Source: Pseudomonas aylmerensis | GTDB lineage: Bacteria > Pseudomonadota > Gammaproteobacteria > Pseudomonadales > Pseudomonadaceae | Length of the DNA: 64,000 nt | Direction of reading: 5' to 3' | Assembly: GCF_001702265.1 (NCBI RefSeq) | Contig: NZ_MAUE01000048.1 | Span: 1-64,000 of the forward strand | Shown: positions 24,986 to 32,847 of the stretch, in pieces | Position numbering within the stretch: the stretch's first letter is position 1 | Layout of the letters: each line of letters starts with the position of its first letter | Made by a program: the position numbers and the translations under genes | Notes under the pieces: generated by a model | Seen by the model: only the letters and a program-made list of their open reading frames with translations | Databases searched by the model: none | What the model was told of the DNA's origin: nothing

Positions 24986-25262
24986 GGCACTGTGGGTGAT
25001 AGTGGCGTTGCAATTGGCGGGCTGCGCCACCGCACGCACGCTGGACGCCGCGCAGCCCGGCGCGCCGGTGGTGTATGCCGGCACGCGCCTGGATTTGTAT
25101 GCGATCAACGGCGGCTGCTGCGCCAAGGACCGCTTCGGTGCCGAAGCGCCGAGCTATCCGCACGTCGACCTGCCGGCCAGTGCGCTGCTCGATACCTTGT
25201 TGTTGCCACTGTCGGTGTTGACGGTGCTTGGGGTTGGGTTTAACGCCACAGGCGGTCTCTAA
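24978..25262 (+). CDS. YceK/YidQ-type small lipoprotein
   Basis: A 94-residue protein with a lipoprotein signal peptide and lipobox LAGC (Cys16). It has the YceK/DUF1375 elements YAGTRLDLYAI, a paired cysteine (GGCCAKDRFG), and the DLPASALLDTLLLPLSV stretch before a short C-terminus. It is probably anchored in the outer or inner membrane; function unknown. The 8-base overlap with ubiX indicates co-translation, though no functional link is known. Confidence 0.83.
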   Translation: MNKALWVIVALQLAGCATARTLDAAQPGAPVVYAGTRLDLYAINGGCCAKDRFGAEAPSYPHVDLPASALLDTLLLPLSVLTVLGVGFNATGGL

Positions 25263-25290
25263 GCTGGATGTTAAAGACACCACAAAGCCA

Positions 25291-25383
25291 ATGTGGGAGC
25301 GGGCTTGCTCGCGAATTCGGTATGCCAGTCAACTAATAAGCTGACTGATCCACCGCCTTCGCGAGCAAGCCCGCTCCCACATT
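25291..25383. repeat. REPIN (type GTGGGAGCGGGCTTGCTCGCGAA)
   Basis: ATGTGGGAGCGGGCTTGCTCGCGAA and the inverted copy TTCGCGAGCAAGCCCGCTCCCACAT bracket about 40 bases. It fills the gap between two convergent genes and may act as a bidirectional terminator. Confidence 0.9.
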
Positions 25384-25411
25384 TGAAACTGCGCCAGGGG
25401 TTTAGATCAGG

Positions 25412-26053
25412 TTATTTGCCGAGCTTGCGCAGCTCATCCGACTCCACCACCCGCACCCCATCCTGCTCTTCCAGCGCCAGGCGCCACATGGCCCGGGCCA
25501 GTTCGCAGACTTCAATGCCGTGGTACTTGCCCGGAATCAACCGCGACAATGGCCCGGCCAATTGCTCGGCCAGGCGCGGCTCCAGGCGTTCGCCCAGCAG
25601 CAGCGACGGCCGCACGATGGTCAGTTGCGGCCAGTCCTGCGCCTTCAGCGCCTGTTCCATTTCGCCTTTGACGCGATTATAGAAAATCGAGGATTTCGGG
25701 TCGGCGCCGATCGCGCTGATCACGATCAAGTGCCGTGCGCCCATTTCCCGCGCACGTTTGGCGAAGGCCACGACCATGTCCAGGTCCACGGCGCGGAAGG
25801 CCTCTTCAGAGCCGGCCTGCTTGATGGTGGTGCCCAGGCAGCAGAATGCGATATCCACCCGGCCGCTCAGTTGCGGCAGGAAGACCGCCGGGTCGCCGAC
25901 CGGGTTTTCCAGGTGTGGGTGCTCGGCCAGCGGCTTGCGGCTCGGTGCCAGCACGCGGGTCACGGTGGGCTCGTTGAGCAGGCGGTCGAGCAGGTGTTCG
26001 CCGGTGAGCCCGGAGGCGCCGGCGAGCAAGATATGCTGCGGTGTCAGGTACAT
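25412..26053 (-). CDS. NAD(P)-binding SDR-type oxidoreductase (atypical, HTATIP2/YwnB-like)
   Basis: A 213-residue atypical short-chain dehydrogenase. The Rossmann glycine motif GASGLTGEHLL is at about residues 12-22. CCLGTTIKQAGSEEAFRAVDLD and LIVISAIGADPKSSIFYNRVKGEME hold the Ser/Tyr-x3-Lys region (YNRVK) characteristic of this subgroup. Substrate and direction are unknown. It follows the C13 peptidase gene leftward after about 29 bases and could share its transcript. Confidence 0.88.
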   Translation of the reverse strand: MYLTPQHILLAGASGLTGEHLLDRLLNEPTVTRVLAPSRKPLAEHPHLENPVGDPAVFLPQLSGRVDIAFCCLGTTIKQAGSEEAFRAVDLDMVVAFAKRAREMGARHLIVISAIGADPKSSIFYNRVKGEMEQALKAQDWPQLTIVRPSLLLGERLEPRLAEQLAGPLSRLIPGKYHGIEVCELARAMWRLALEEQDGVRVVESDELRKLGK

Positions 26054-26082
26054 GGTGTTTCCCCCTTGTTACACATTACAGC

Positions 26083-27801
26083 TTAGTTGCCTTTGGCTTC
26101 CTTGCTATTCATTGAGACGCTTTCGAGCGCCTTTCGTGCCTGCTGCTTGCGTAATAATTGCCAGTGGGCGATGACGCCCTTGGGGGCCCAGATCTGCGGC
26201 TCAGAGGCTTCGAAGTTGTCCGCCTGTTCGCGTTCGGTCACATGCAGCTGCGCGAGCTTGAACGCCTGCTGCAGGTCATCGGTCTGGTTGAAGGCTTGGG
26301 CGAAGAGGGCGTCGCCAAAGTAGGTGAAGTCAGCTTCCTCGGAGCAGCCGAAGGACACGCGGTCGGCGCGCGAGGCGGTCATGATCAGCGTGTGTTCATC
26401 TTTCAGCGCCGGGATAAACCCGCCGGAGTAGCAGGCGGAAATCACGATGATCTTGTCGCGATTCTTCAGCGGCGTGAGCACCGCCGCCAGTTCATCGGCG
26501 GGCAGGTCGGCCAGCTCCATGCGCGGCTGGTCGAGCACCAGCTCGTGTTCGTGGGTGCCGTGGCTGGTCAGGTAGATGAACACCAGGTCTTCCGGCCCGC
26601 TGCGCTCGGCGAGGGTCTGGACGGCGCGCCGCAGGCTTTCGCGCGTGGCCATCGGACGGTCGGCGATATGGTCGCGGTGGTTGACCAGGCGAATCTGCCC
26701 GCGGGCACCGAAGCGCGTGGCGAGCATATTGCTGACGTAATCGGCTTCGCGCAGGAACACGCTTTGTTTGCCGTCGCCGGCCAGTACCAGGGTGTACAGC
26801 TCCACCGCCGAGGTAGAGGCGGGCACCGCGGCGAGGGCGGCGTCGAGCAGGTGGCCCTGGGCCAGGATCCCGGTCTCCAGTGGATCGGGCAGCAGCTTGC
26901 CGTCGGCATCACGCACGCGCATGCCGTTGACCCAGGTACCGGCCTGCACCGTGCCATCGGTCAGCACCAGGGTGCCTTTGCCTTGATAGCTGTCGCTGTC
27001 GAAGCCGCCGATATAGAAGCTGCCGTCGGTGAGGTTCAAGCGGCCTTCGCCGGTAAAGCGCCAGTCGACGAACTGGCCGACATAATGGCTGCCGTCCACG
27101 CCGATCAACTCGCCCTTGCCGCTGAGGGCGCCTTCCTTGAACTGGCCGATCCAGACATCGCCGTCGGCGTTTTCGTAGCGGCCCTTGCCGTTGAGCTGGT
27201 TCTGCTTGAACTGGCCGACATAGATGTCGCCGTCGGCGCTGTTGAACGTGCCGTTGCCTTCCAGTTGGCCATCCACGAAGTGGCCGTTGAACTGGTTGCC
27301 GCTGTCATCGTTGCGCTGGCCTTCGCCGTTCGGCTTGCCATGGGCGAACTGGCCCTGGTATTGGCTGCCATCGGCCAGCTCCAGGCGGCCGAGGCCGGAA
27401 TACTGGTCGTCCTTGAATTCGCCGCGATAGGTCATCTGCCCCTCTTTGAGGGTGCCTTCGCCGTTGCGCCGACCGTTCTTGAAGCCGCCGACATACTGGC
27501 TGCCGGCCGTGGTCAGGCTGCCCTGGCCGTCGAACAGGCCTTGCTGGAACTGGCCTTTATAGACTTCGCCGTTGCTGCCATGCCACTCGCCCTGGCCGTG
27601 CCACTGGCCTTTGTCGAACTGCCCGGCGTACCAGCTGCCGTTCGGGTAGTCCACGCGACCCTTGCCTTGCAGCAAGCCATCGACCACATCGCCCCGGTAA
27701 CGGCCGCCATCGGGCAGGCGCGCATCGGGCGGCAACAGCGATTCGCCGTCTCCGCAAGCGGTGAGCAACAGGGCAAGGGCAAGGGGAGCGAGTGGGCGCA
27801 T
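26083..27801 (-). CDS. MORN-repeat lipoprotein with C13 (legumain/caspase-like) peptidase domain
   Basis: A 572-residue protein from the ATG at 27801 (MRPLAPLALALLLTACGDG), with lipobox LTAC (Cys16). An upstream open extension to 27927 runs into a REP element and would destroy the signal peptide. Residues 31-295 are about twelve MORN repeats of 21-24 residues (pattern YxGQFxxGxxxGxG). Residues 333-550 form a C13-type cysteine peptidase with His414 in LTSHGTHEHE and Cys457 in ISACYSGGF, the dyad of the caspase/legumain/gingipain clan. MORN repeats usually bind membranes or proteins. The substrate is unknown; location in the cell envelope is inferred from the lipobox. Confidence 0.9.
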   Translation of the reverse strand: MRPLAPLALALLLTACGDGESLLPPDARLPDGGRYRGDVVDGLLQGKGRVDYPNGSWYAGQFDKGQWHGQGEWHGSNGEVYKGQFQQGLFDGQGSLTTAGSQYVGGFKNGRRNGEGTLKEGQMTYRGEFKDDQYSGLGRLELADGSQYQGQFAHGKPNGEGQRNDDSGNQFNGHFVDGQLEGNGTFNSADGDIYVGQFKQNQLNGKGRYENADGDVWIGQFKEGALSGKGELIGVDGSHYVGQFVDWRFTGEGRLNLTDGSFYIGGFDSDSYQGKGTLVLTDGTVQAGTWVNGMRVRDADGKLLPDPLETGILAQGHLLDAALAAVPASTSAVELYTLVLAGDGKQSVFLREADYVSNMLATRFGARGQIRLVNHRDHIADRPMATRESLRRAVQTLAERSGPEDLVFIYLTSHGTHEHELVLDQPRMELADLPADELAAVLTPLKNRDKIIVISACYSGGFIPALKDEHTLIMTASRADRVSFGCSEEADFTYFGDALFAQAFNQTDDLQQAFKLAQLHVTEREQADNFEASEPQIWAPKGVIAHWQLLRKQQARKALESVSMNSKEAKGN

Positions 27802-27900
27802 AGCGGGATCCGGATAATTGAGCGCCGAGTATGCCGCAGCTGCGGGTTTCATACATAAATTTACATCTGTTGTGGTAAGGATTTTGCCTTTCCACAGATC

Positions 27901-27980
27901 CGTAGGAGCCGGCTTGCCGGCGGGCATTCAAGGGGAATGCGGCGGCTGTGCGTTTTTCGCTGGCAAGCCAGCTCCTACAC
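27901..27980. repeat. REPIN (type TAGGAGCCGGCTTGCCGGCG)
   Basis: CGTAGGAGCCGGCTTGCCGGCG and the inverted half CGCTGGCAAGCCAGCTCCTAC bracket 36 bases between the MaoC gene's 3' end and the promoter side of the C13 peptidase gene. Confidence 0.85.
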
Positions 27981-27992
27981 GGGGGCGGGTGG

Positions 27993-28448
27993 TTACACGA
28001 AGTAGAGCGACAACGACTCGGCTACGTAAGCGGGTTTTTCCTGGCCTTCGATTTCCAGGGTCGCGGTGGCCTTGAGCAGCCATTGACCGGGCTTTTTCTC
28101 GGTGACGTCATTGAGGGTCACGTTCAGGCGCACCTTGGAATTGACCTTCACCGGCTGGATAAACCGCACACTGTCCAGGCCATAGTTGACGGCCATCTTC
28201 AAGCCTTCGGGCACGATCAGCAGGTCTTCCATCAGCTTGGGCATCAGCGACAAGGACAGGAACCCATGGGCGATGGTGGTGCCGAACGGCGTCTGCGCGG
28301 CCTTGACCGGGTCGACATGGATGAACTGGTGATCGCCGGTGGCCTCGGCGAACAGGTTGATACGGGCCTGGTCGATGGTGAGCCATTCGGAACGTCCCAG
28401 TTCCTTGCCGACATAATCTTTGAGCTGCGCTACGGGTACATAGGGCAT
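27993..28448 (-). CDS. MaoC-like (R)-enoyl-CoA hydratase/dehydratase
   Basis: A 151-residue single hot-dog-fold protein from the ATG at 28448 (MPYVPVAQLKDYVG), preceded by an AAGGAGAG site. The hydratase-2 motif is clear: the catalytic Asp and His in LFAEATGDHQFIHVDPVKA, then the conserved Ser/Gly patch PFGTTIAHGFLSLSL. It would hydrate or dehydrate acyl-CoA thioesters in the cytosol. A specific role in beta-oxidation or PHA supply cannot be told from the context. Confidence 0.92.
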   Translation of the reverse strand: MPYVPVAQLKDYVGKELGRSEWLTIDQARINLFAEATGDHQFIHVDPVKAAQTPFGTTIAHGFLSLSLMPKLMEDLLIVPEGLKMAVNYGLDSVRFIQPVKVNSKVRLNVTLNDVTEKKPGQWLLKATATLEIEGQEKPAYVAESLSLYFV

Positions 28449-28577
28449 TGCGTCTCTCCTTGGTTCATCGGTGCTGTTTTTATGGGTTACAGAGAACCAA
28501 TGTAGATCATCATGGCCAATCAGCCCGGTCAACCCACCATGCTTTTGGCGAATGCCGATGCATAGGGCGGGCATGCT

Positions 28578-28583
28578 TATAAT
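28578..28583 (+). promoter_or_regulatory. Candidate -10 of the lrgAB-like operon
   Basis: A perfect TATAAT hexamer, with a TG pair at 28574-28575 two bases before the hexamer, lies 30 bases before the first ATG. No good -35 is present at 16-18 bases, so it may depend on an activator. Confidence 0.4.
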
Positions 28584-28613
28584 GCGGGCGGGTCTTGAGG
28601 GGGGAGAAAACGG

Positions 28614-28967
28614 ATGCTGTTACGCGGTCTGACATGGCTGGTGTTGTTTCAATTGATCGGCACGGCGATCAATCATTTGCTGTTACCGGTGCTGCCGGGC
28701 CCGATCATTGGCCTGCTGTTGATGCTCGGCTACCTGGTGTGGCGCGGCGAAGTCGGCGAGCCCCTGAGCCTGGCGGCCAGCAGCCTGTTGCGCTATTTGC
28801 CGTTGCTGCTGGTGCCGCCGGCGGTGGGGGTGATGGTGTATGCGCGGGACATTGCCGCCGACTTCTGGGCAATCGTCGGCGCGCTGGTGGTGTCGCTGGT
28901 GATCGCCATGGGCTTTGTCGGCCTGTTGATGGAGCACATGGTCAAGCGCAAGGAGAAGGATCAATGA
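28614..28967 (+). CDS. CidA/LrgA family holin-like membrane protein
   Basis: A 117-residue protein with four hydrophobic segments and the family pattern LFQLIGTAINHLLLPVLPGPIIGLLLML. A strong GGGGGGAG site precedes the ATG. CidA/LrgA proteins were described as holin-like regulators of murein hydrolases. More recent work links the pair with an LrgB-type partner to small organic acid (pyruvate or 3-hydroxypropionate-like) transport. It overlaps the next gene by 4 bases. No CidR or LytSR regulator is adjacent. Confidence 0.9.
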   Translation: MLLRGLTWLVLFQLIGTAINHLLLPVLPGPIIGLLLMLGYLVWRGEVGEPLSLAASSLLRYLPLLLVPPAVGVMVYARDIAADFWAIVGALVVSLVIAMGFVGLLMEHMVKRKEKDQ

Positions 28968-29680
28968 TCTTCGACTGGCAAGGCGCGTGGACAGCCGTGA
29001 TTCACCACCCTCTGTTTGGCATCGGTATCACCCTCGGCGCGTATCAATTGGTACTCGCGGGCTTTGAGAAAACCCGCTGGATTTTCCTGCAGCCGGTGCT
29101 GGTTTCCATGCTGCTGGTGATTGGCGTGTTGCTCACCTGCGGGCTGAGCTACGCCGAGTACCGCAAGAGCACCGAGATCATGAGCATCCTGCTCGGCCCC
29201 GCGACCGTGGCCCTGGCGGTGCCGCTGTACTTGAACCTGCGGCGGATTCGCCAATTGTTCTGGCCGATTTTTACTACGCTGGTGATAGGTGGCGTGTTGG
29301 CCACTGGCCTGTGTGTGTTGCTGGGGTGGTGGTTTGGCGCCGAGCATAGGATGCTGATGACGATGGCGCCCAAGTCGGTGACCTCGCCGATCGCCATGCT
29401 GGTGGCCGAGCAGATCGGTGGCGTGGCCGCGCTGGCGGCGGTGTTTGTACTGATCACCGGGGTGATCGGCGCGATGATCGGGCCTGCTTACCTGTCGCGC
29501 CTGGGGGTGCGCAGCCCCGAGGCGCGCGGCATGGCGCTGGGCATGACCGCCCACGCCGTCGGCACCTCGGTGGCCCTGCAGGAAAGCGAAGAGTGTGGCG
29601 CCTTTGCAGCGCTGGCCATGAGTCTGATGGGCGTGGCCACGGCGGTGTTCCTGCCGCTGGCTGTGTCGGTGATTGTTTAA
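28964..29680 (+). CDS. LrgB/CidB family membrane protein
   Basis: A 238-residue membrane protein. The start at 28964 (MIFDWQGAWTAVIHHPLFGI) overlaps the LrgA-like gene's TGA in the form ATGA, so the upstream open part of the frame is not coding. It has eight or so hydrophobic segments and the LrgB signature APKSVTSPIAMLVAEQIGG and HAVGTSVALQESEECGAFAALAMSLMG. It probably forms a transport or export unit with the preceding LrgA-like protein. Confidence 0.92.
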   Translation: MIFDWQGAWTAVIHHPLFGIGITLGAYQLVLAGFEKTRWIFLQPVLVSMLLVIGVLLTCGLSYAEYRKSTEIMSILLGPATVALAVPLYLNLRRIRQLFWPIFTTLVIGGVLATGLCVLLGWWFGAEHRMLMTMAPKSVTSPIAMLVAEQIGGVAALAAVFVLITGVIGAMIGPAYLSRLGVRSPEARGMALGMTAHAVGTSVALQESEECGAFAALAMSLMGVATAVFLPLAVSVIV

Positions 29681-29701
29681 ACCGGGTTTAAGGAAACCTT
29701 T

Positions 29702-30292
29702 ATGAGTCTGGCGCTGTTCCCGCTCAATACCGTGCTGTTCCCTGGCTGCACCCTCGACCTGCAACTGTTCGAGGCGCGCTACCTGGACATGATCAGCCGC
29801 TGCCTGAAAAAGGGCGAAAGCTTCGGCGTGGTGTGCATCCTCGACGGCAAGGAAGTGGGCATCGCCCCGGACGGCTACGCGCTGATCGGCTGCGAAGCGC
29901 TGATTCGCGACTTCAAGCAACAGGACAACGGCCTGCTTGGGATTCGCGTCGAAGGTGGCCGTCGCTTCCGCGTGCGTGACGCCGGCGTGCAGAAAGACCA
30001 GTTGCTGGTGGCCGAGGTGCAGTGGCTGGAAGAACAACCGGACCAGGCGCTGGAAGAAGAGGACGCCGACCTCCTGGCCTTGCTGCAGGCCCTGGCCGAA
30101 CACCCGATGGTCGCCTCGCTGGACATGGGCGCCCACGCCGACGGCCAGCAAGCCCTGGGCAACCAACTGGCGTATCTGTTGCCGTTCACCGAGGCCGACA
30201 AGATCGACCTGCTGCAGCTCGACGACCCGCAGCAACGGCTGGACGCGATCCAGATGTTGCTCGATGAACTGCAAGGCGAGCTGTTCACCTGA
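29702..30292 (+). CDS. Stand-alone Lon N-terminal (LON substrate-binding) domain protein
   Basis: A 196-residue protein starting MSLALFPLNTVLFPGCTLDLQLFEARYLDM, the start of the Lon substrate-recognition domain. GVVCILDGKEVG and GLLGIRVEGGRRFRV follow, and then a helical C-terminal half. There is no AAA+ or protease part. Such proteins resemble the PUA-like N-terminal region of Lon; their role is not established. It lies 21 bases after the LrgB-like gene and is likely in its operon. Confidence 0.9.
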   Translation: MSLALFPLNTVLFPGCTLDLQLFEARYLDMISRCLKKGESFGVVCILDGKEVGIAPDGYALIGCEALIRDFKQQDNGLLGIRVEGGRRFRVRDAGVQKDQLLVAEVQWLEEQPDQALEEEDADLLALLQALAEHPMVASLDMGAHADGQQALGNQLAYLLPFTEADKIDLLQLDDPQQRLDAIQMLLDELQGELFT

Positions 30293-30393
30293 GTTTCGGA
30301 AAACTCCGGCGCTGCTTTCGGACGTTTCTTCGCGGCCCGCTGTGCGTTGCCTGAAATAGTCGCCGATCACATAACGATGATCGGGGGATGGAC

Positions 30394-30609
30394 ATGATTC
30401 GGCTAGCGCAATCGGAGCAGGCGGTCTGGGACGCTTTTTTTGTCAGCATTGCCGGGCAATTGCTGCAGTCGGACGCCAAGCGCGGTGCGGAATACATCGC
30501 CGAGCGCGCCGCAGAGATTGCCGATGAGATGCTGTTGGAGCGACGCGAACGCTGTATTGAGCGTCGCGTTGCTCCCGTCGACTGGTTGGGGCCGGCCCGG
30601 AGTCAGTAG
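30394..30609 (+). CDS. Small hypothetical helical protein
   Basis: A 71-residue charged protein (MIRLAQSEQAVWDAFFVSIAGQLL...) with no known domain. Its ATG at 30394 is six bases after a GGGGG site; the alternative ATG at 30388 abuts that site directly. Codon use is like the neighbours, and the acidic/basic helical pattern (GAEYIAERAAEIADEMLLERRER) suggests a real small protein. Its 3' end overlaps the convergent DedA-PAP2 gene by seven bases. Confidence 0.6.
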   Translation: MIRLAQSEQAVWDAFFVSIAGQLLQSDAKRGAEYIAERAAEIADEMLLERRERCIERRVAPVDWLGPARSQ

Positions 30610-31919
30610 GCATACCTGAGCAGCGCGTGCGGTGTGCCGGTAAAGGCGATAAAACTCAGCACCGCCACTATCGCCGGCAGTAACAGCCACCAGGCTTTCT
30701 GCGACATCGGCGGCAATGGGCTGCGGTACTGGCTGACGGTCAGGCTGAACGCACACACGGTCATCGCCAGCAGCGTGCCCGCCAGGATATCGGTGGGCCA
30801 ATGAGCGCCCAGGTACACCCGGGACAATGCGATAAAAGCGGCGGGGATGCAGCCCAGCAGCATCCAGGTCAGGCGCAGCCGCGTGGGCTGGCCGCGACCG
30901 GCCAATACCGCCAATGCCAGGAAAAACGCGAACGCGCCGGACGCGTGGCCGCTGGGCATGCTGAAGCTGGTGAGTGGGTCGGTCAGGATCTCCGGGCGAC
31001 CGCGCGCGAAAAACAGCTTGGTCCCGGTATTGATCACCGCCGCCCCGGCCAGTGTGGCGCCGACAAACACGGCATGCCGCCATTGCCGTGCCAGGAGCAG
31101 CAGGCCGGTGAACACGGCGCTGGCGACGAACATCTTCTTGAACTCACCCAACTGCGTAATCCGCACCATCACCTCGTCCAACCAGGCGCTGCGATGTTCC
31201 TGGACCAGCGCACTGAGGCCCTGGTCAAAGTCGTTGAGGTGCGGATAGCCGATAAACAGTGCGATCAACAGCGTCAGGCTGGCGCAGCCGATCCACAGCG
31301 TCGCGCTACGATGCCCGCGCAGGCTGCTGTTCAAGCTCAGCCCCAGCAGTATCGCCAGGCACGCCGCGACAATCCCCGCTTCCGGCCAGAACCCTGGTGG
31401 CAATGGCAGGCGAAACGCGGCGCCGGTCGCCCAGCCTGGCAACAGGTAGGCCACCGACCAGCCGGCGGCCGCTAGAACGCTGACGGCGGCAAAGCGCGGA
31501 AACGGCATGTCGCACATGCCGGCCACCATTGGCAGCATCGGGCGCAGCGGGCCGATGAAACGTCCGACCAACAGGCTGGCGATGCCGTACTTGTGGAAGT
31601 AGGACTCTGCGCCGCTCATCCACTCGGGGTGGTGGCGCAGACCGGGCAGGCGGCGAATGTTCTGGTGGAAATGACGCCCCAGATAATAGGACACAGCATC
31701 GCCCAACAACCCACCGAGGAACCCCAGCAACAGGGTTTCGCTCAACGACAGCGCACCACTGCCGGCCAAGGCAGCGATGGCGAACAGCAACACCGTGCCA
31801 GGCACGATCAGGCCGGCAATCGCCAGGCATTCCACGCACGCGACGATAAACACCGCCACCGCCAGCCATTGCGGGTTGAGGGTCAGCCAGCCGGTAATGC
31901 TATCGAGCCATTGGCCCAT
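30603..31919 (-). CDS. DedA-PAP2 fusion (membrane lipid phosphatase)
   Basis: A 438-residue membrane protein; the ATG at 31919 (MGQWLDSITGW) has a GGAG site. Residues 1-210 are a DedA/VTT domain (IVPGTVLLFAIAALAG, VGRFIGPLRPMLPMVAGM). Residues 240-410 are a PAP2 phosphatase with all three motifs: KLFFARGRP, PSGH in SMPSGHASGAF, and SRVYLGAHWPTD. The fusion suggests a protein that moves an isoprenoid or phospholipid phosphate across the membrane and dephosphorylates it on the outer face. Undecaprenyl pyrophosphate recycling is a plausible but unproven role. Confidence 0.93.
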   Translation of the reverse strand: MGQWLDSITGWLTLNPQWLAVAVFIVACVECLAIAGLIVPGTVLLFAIAALAGSGALSLSETLLLGFLGGLLGDAVSYYLGRHFHQNIRRLPGLRHHPEWMSGAESYFHKYGIASLLVGRFIGPLRPMLPMVAGMCDMPFPRFAAVSVLAAAGWSVAYLLPGWATGAAFRLPLPPGFWPEAGIVAACLAILLGLSLNSSLRGHRSATLWIGCASLTLLIALFIGYPHLNDFDQGLSALVQEHRSAWLDEVMVRITQLGEFKKMFVASAVFTGLLLLARQWRHAVFVGATLAGAAVINTGTKLFFARGRPEILTDPLTSFSMPSGHASGAFAFFLALAVLAGRGQPTRLRLTWMLLGCIPAAFIALSRVYLGAHWPTDILAGTLLAMTVCAFSLTVSQYRSPLPPMSQKAWWLLLPAIVAVLSFIAFTGTPHALLRYAY

Positions 31920-31989
31920 ACAATCCACTCCATCCAAGTTCGTACACCTTGCACGCGCCCGGCAAGCCGGGCTCCTGCAGGCCGTGTCA

Positions 31990-32673
31990 TCACATCAAAA
32001 AATAATCGCGGCCTTCGACCTGGCCCCGACGCAGCGGGTTGCGCGTGCAATACGGCGCATAGCCCGCGTCCACGAAGCGGTACATCAAGTGTTCGTCACG
32101 GCCACTGGGGATGCCCAGGCGGGTGGTCTGGATGATCTGTGTGGGTGTCTGGCCAACGTCTTCCACATAGAGCAAGTCCTGATCGAAGCGCTTGGCGTCC
32201 CAAACCGGCACCTTCAGGCCCAGCGCTTTGCACAGCAGCGTCTGCCCGGCGCACAGCTTCTGCGAGGCACGGGGGCTGCCGTCGGCGTTCGGATTGTTCA
32301 ACAGCATCTGCGCCAGGCTGGCGGGGCCGGAGCGTTCATCGACCCACGGATAGGCCGATTTGATCAGTACCGCATTGCCCGGGCCGTGGGCGCTGAAGTT
32401 CAGCGAATCGCCGCCACGGGCGTAGTACATGTAGATATGGCCGCCATCCAGAAACAAAGCCTTACGCTTTTCTGTGTAGCCGAGTGAGGCGTGGCTGCCT
32501 TTTTCGGCCACGTAATAGGCTTCGGTTTCAATAATTCGCGCCGAAAGCCAGATATCGCCGACGCGATGGCGTATGACTTTTCCGAGCAATTCGCGCGCGA
32601 GCAATTGTGCATCGCGGTCGAAGAAGCTGTCGGGCAGGGCGCTGGCGGGGAGTTGCGGGGTCAAACCGGACAT
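31990..32673 (-). CDS. mpg: 3-methyladenine DNA glycosylase (AAG/Mpg family)
   Basis: A 227-residue AAG-type glycosylase from the ATG at 32673 (MSGLTPQLPASALPDSFFDRDAQLLARELLGK). An extension to 32724 lies in the promoter gap. Family signatures are IIETEAYYVAEKGSHASLGYT with the catalytic Glu, DGGHIYMYYARG with the intercalating Tyr region, and SGPASLAQML. It removes alkylated purines such as 3-methyladenine from DNA. It is divergent from proA. A lone REP-like half (GGCAAGCCGGGCTCCTGCAGG) lies just after its stop. Confidence 0.94.
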   Translation of the reverse strand: MSGLTPQLPASALPDSFFDRDAQLLARELLGKVIRHRVGDIWLSARIIETEAYYVAEKGSHASLGYTEKRKALFLDGGHIYMYYARGGDSLNFSAHGPGNAVLIKSAYPWVDERSGPASLAQMLLNNPNADGSPRASQKLCAGQTLLCKALGLKVPVWDAKRFDQDLLYVEDVGQTPTQIIQTTRLGIPSGRDEHLMYRFVDAGYAPYCTRNPLRRGQVEGRDYFLM

Positions 32674-32807
32674 GGCGTTCAGGGTTATTACGGCTAAATG
32701 TGACGGAATAATAACAACTCCCACCTTAATTACCGCTGAACCCCAGGTTTTTACAGTTCATTTCGACCATCCGCCCCTCACCGCTGTCAGTCGGGCGGCG
32801 TCACAGC

Positions 32808-32813
32808 TATAAT
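32808..32813 (+). promoter_or_regulatory. Candidate -10 upstream of proA
   Basis: A perfect TATAAT, 34 bases before the proA ATG. A hexamer TGTCAG lies 17 bases upstream as a weak -35. It would drive the long proA-to-lipA cluster. Confidence 0.45.
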
Positions 32814-32847
32814 CTGCCGCTTTCCTCTTTGCCAAGACTCCCTGACC

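Noticed and set aside
27802..27927. An N-terminal extension of the MORN-C13 protein
   Set aside because: The extension runs through REP sequence and would bury a clear lipoprotein signal peptide that starts at 27801.
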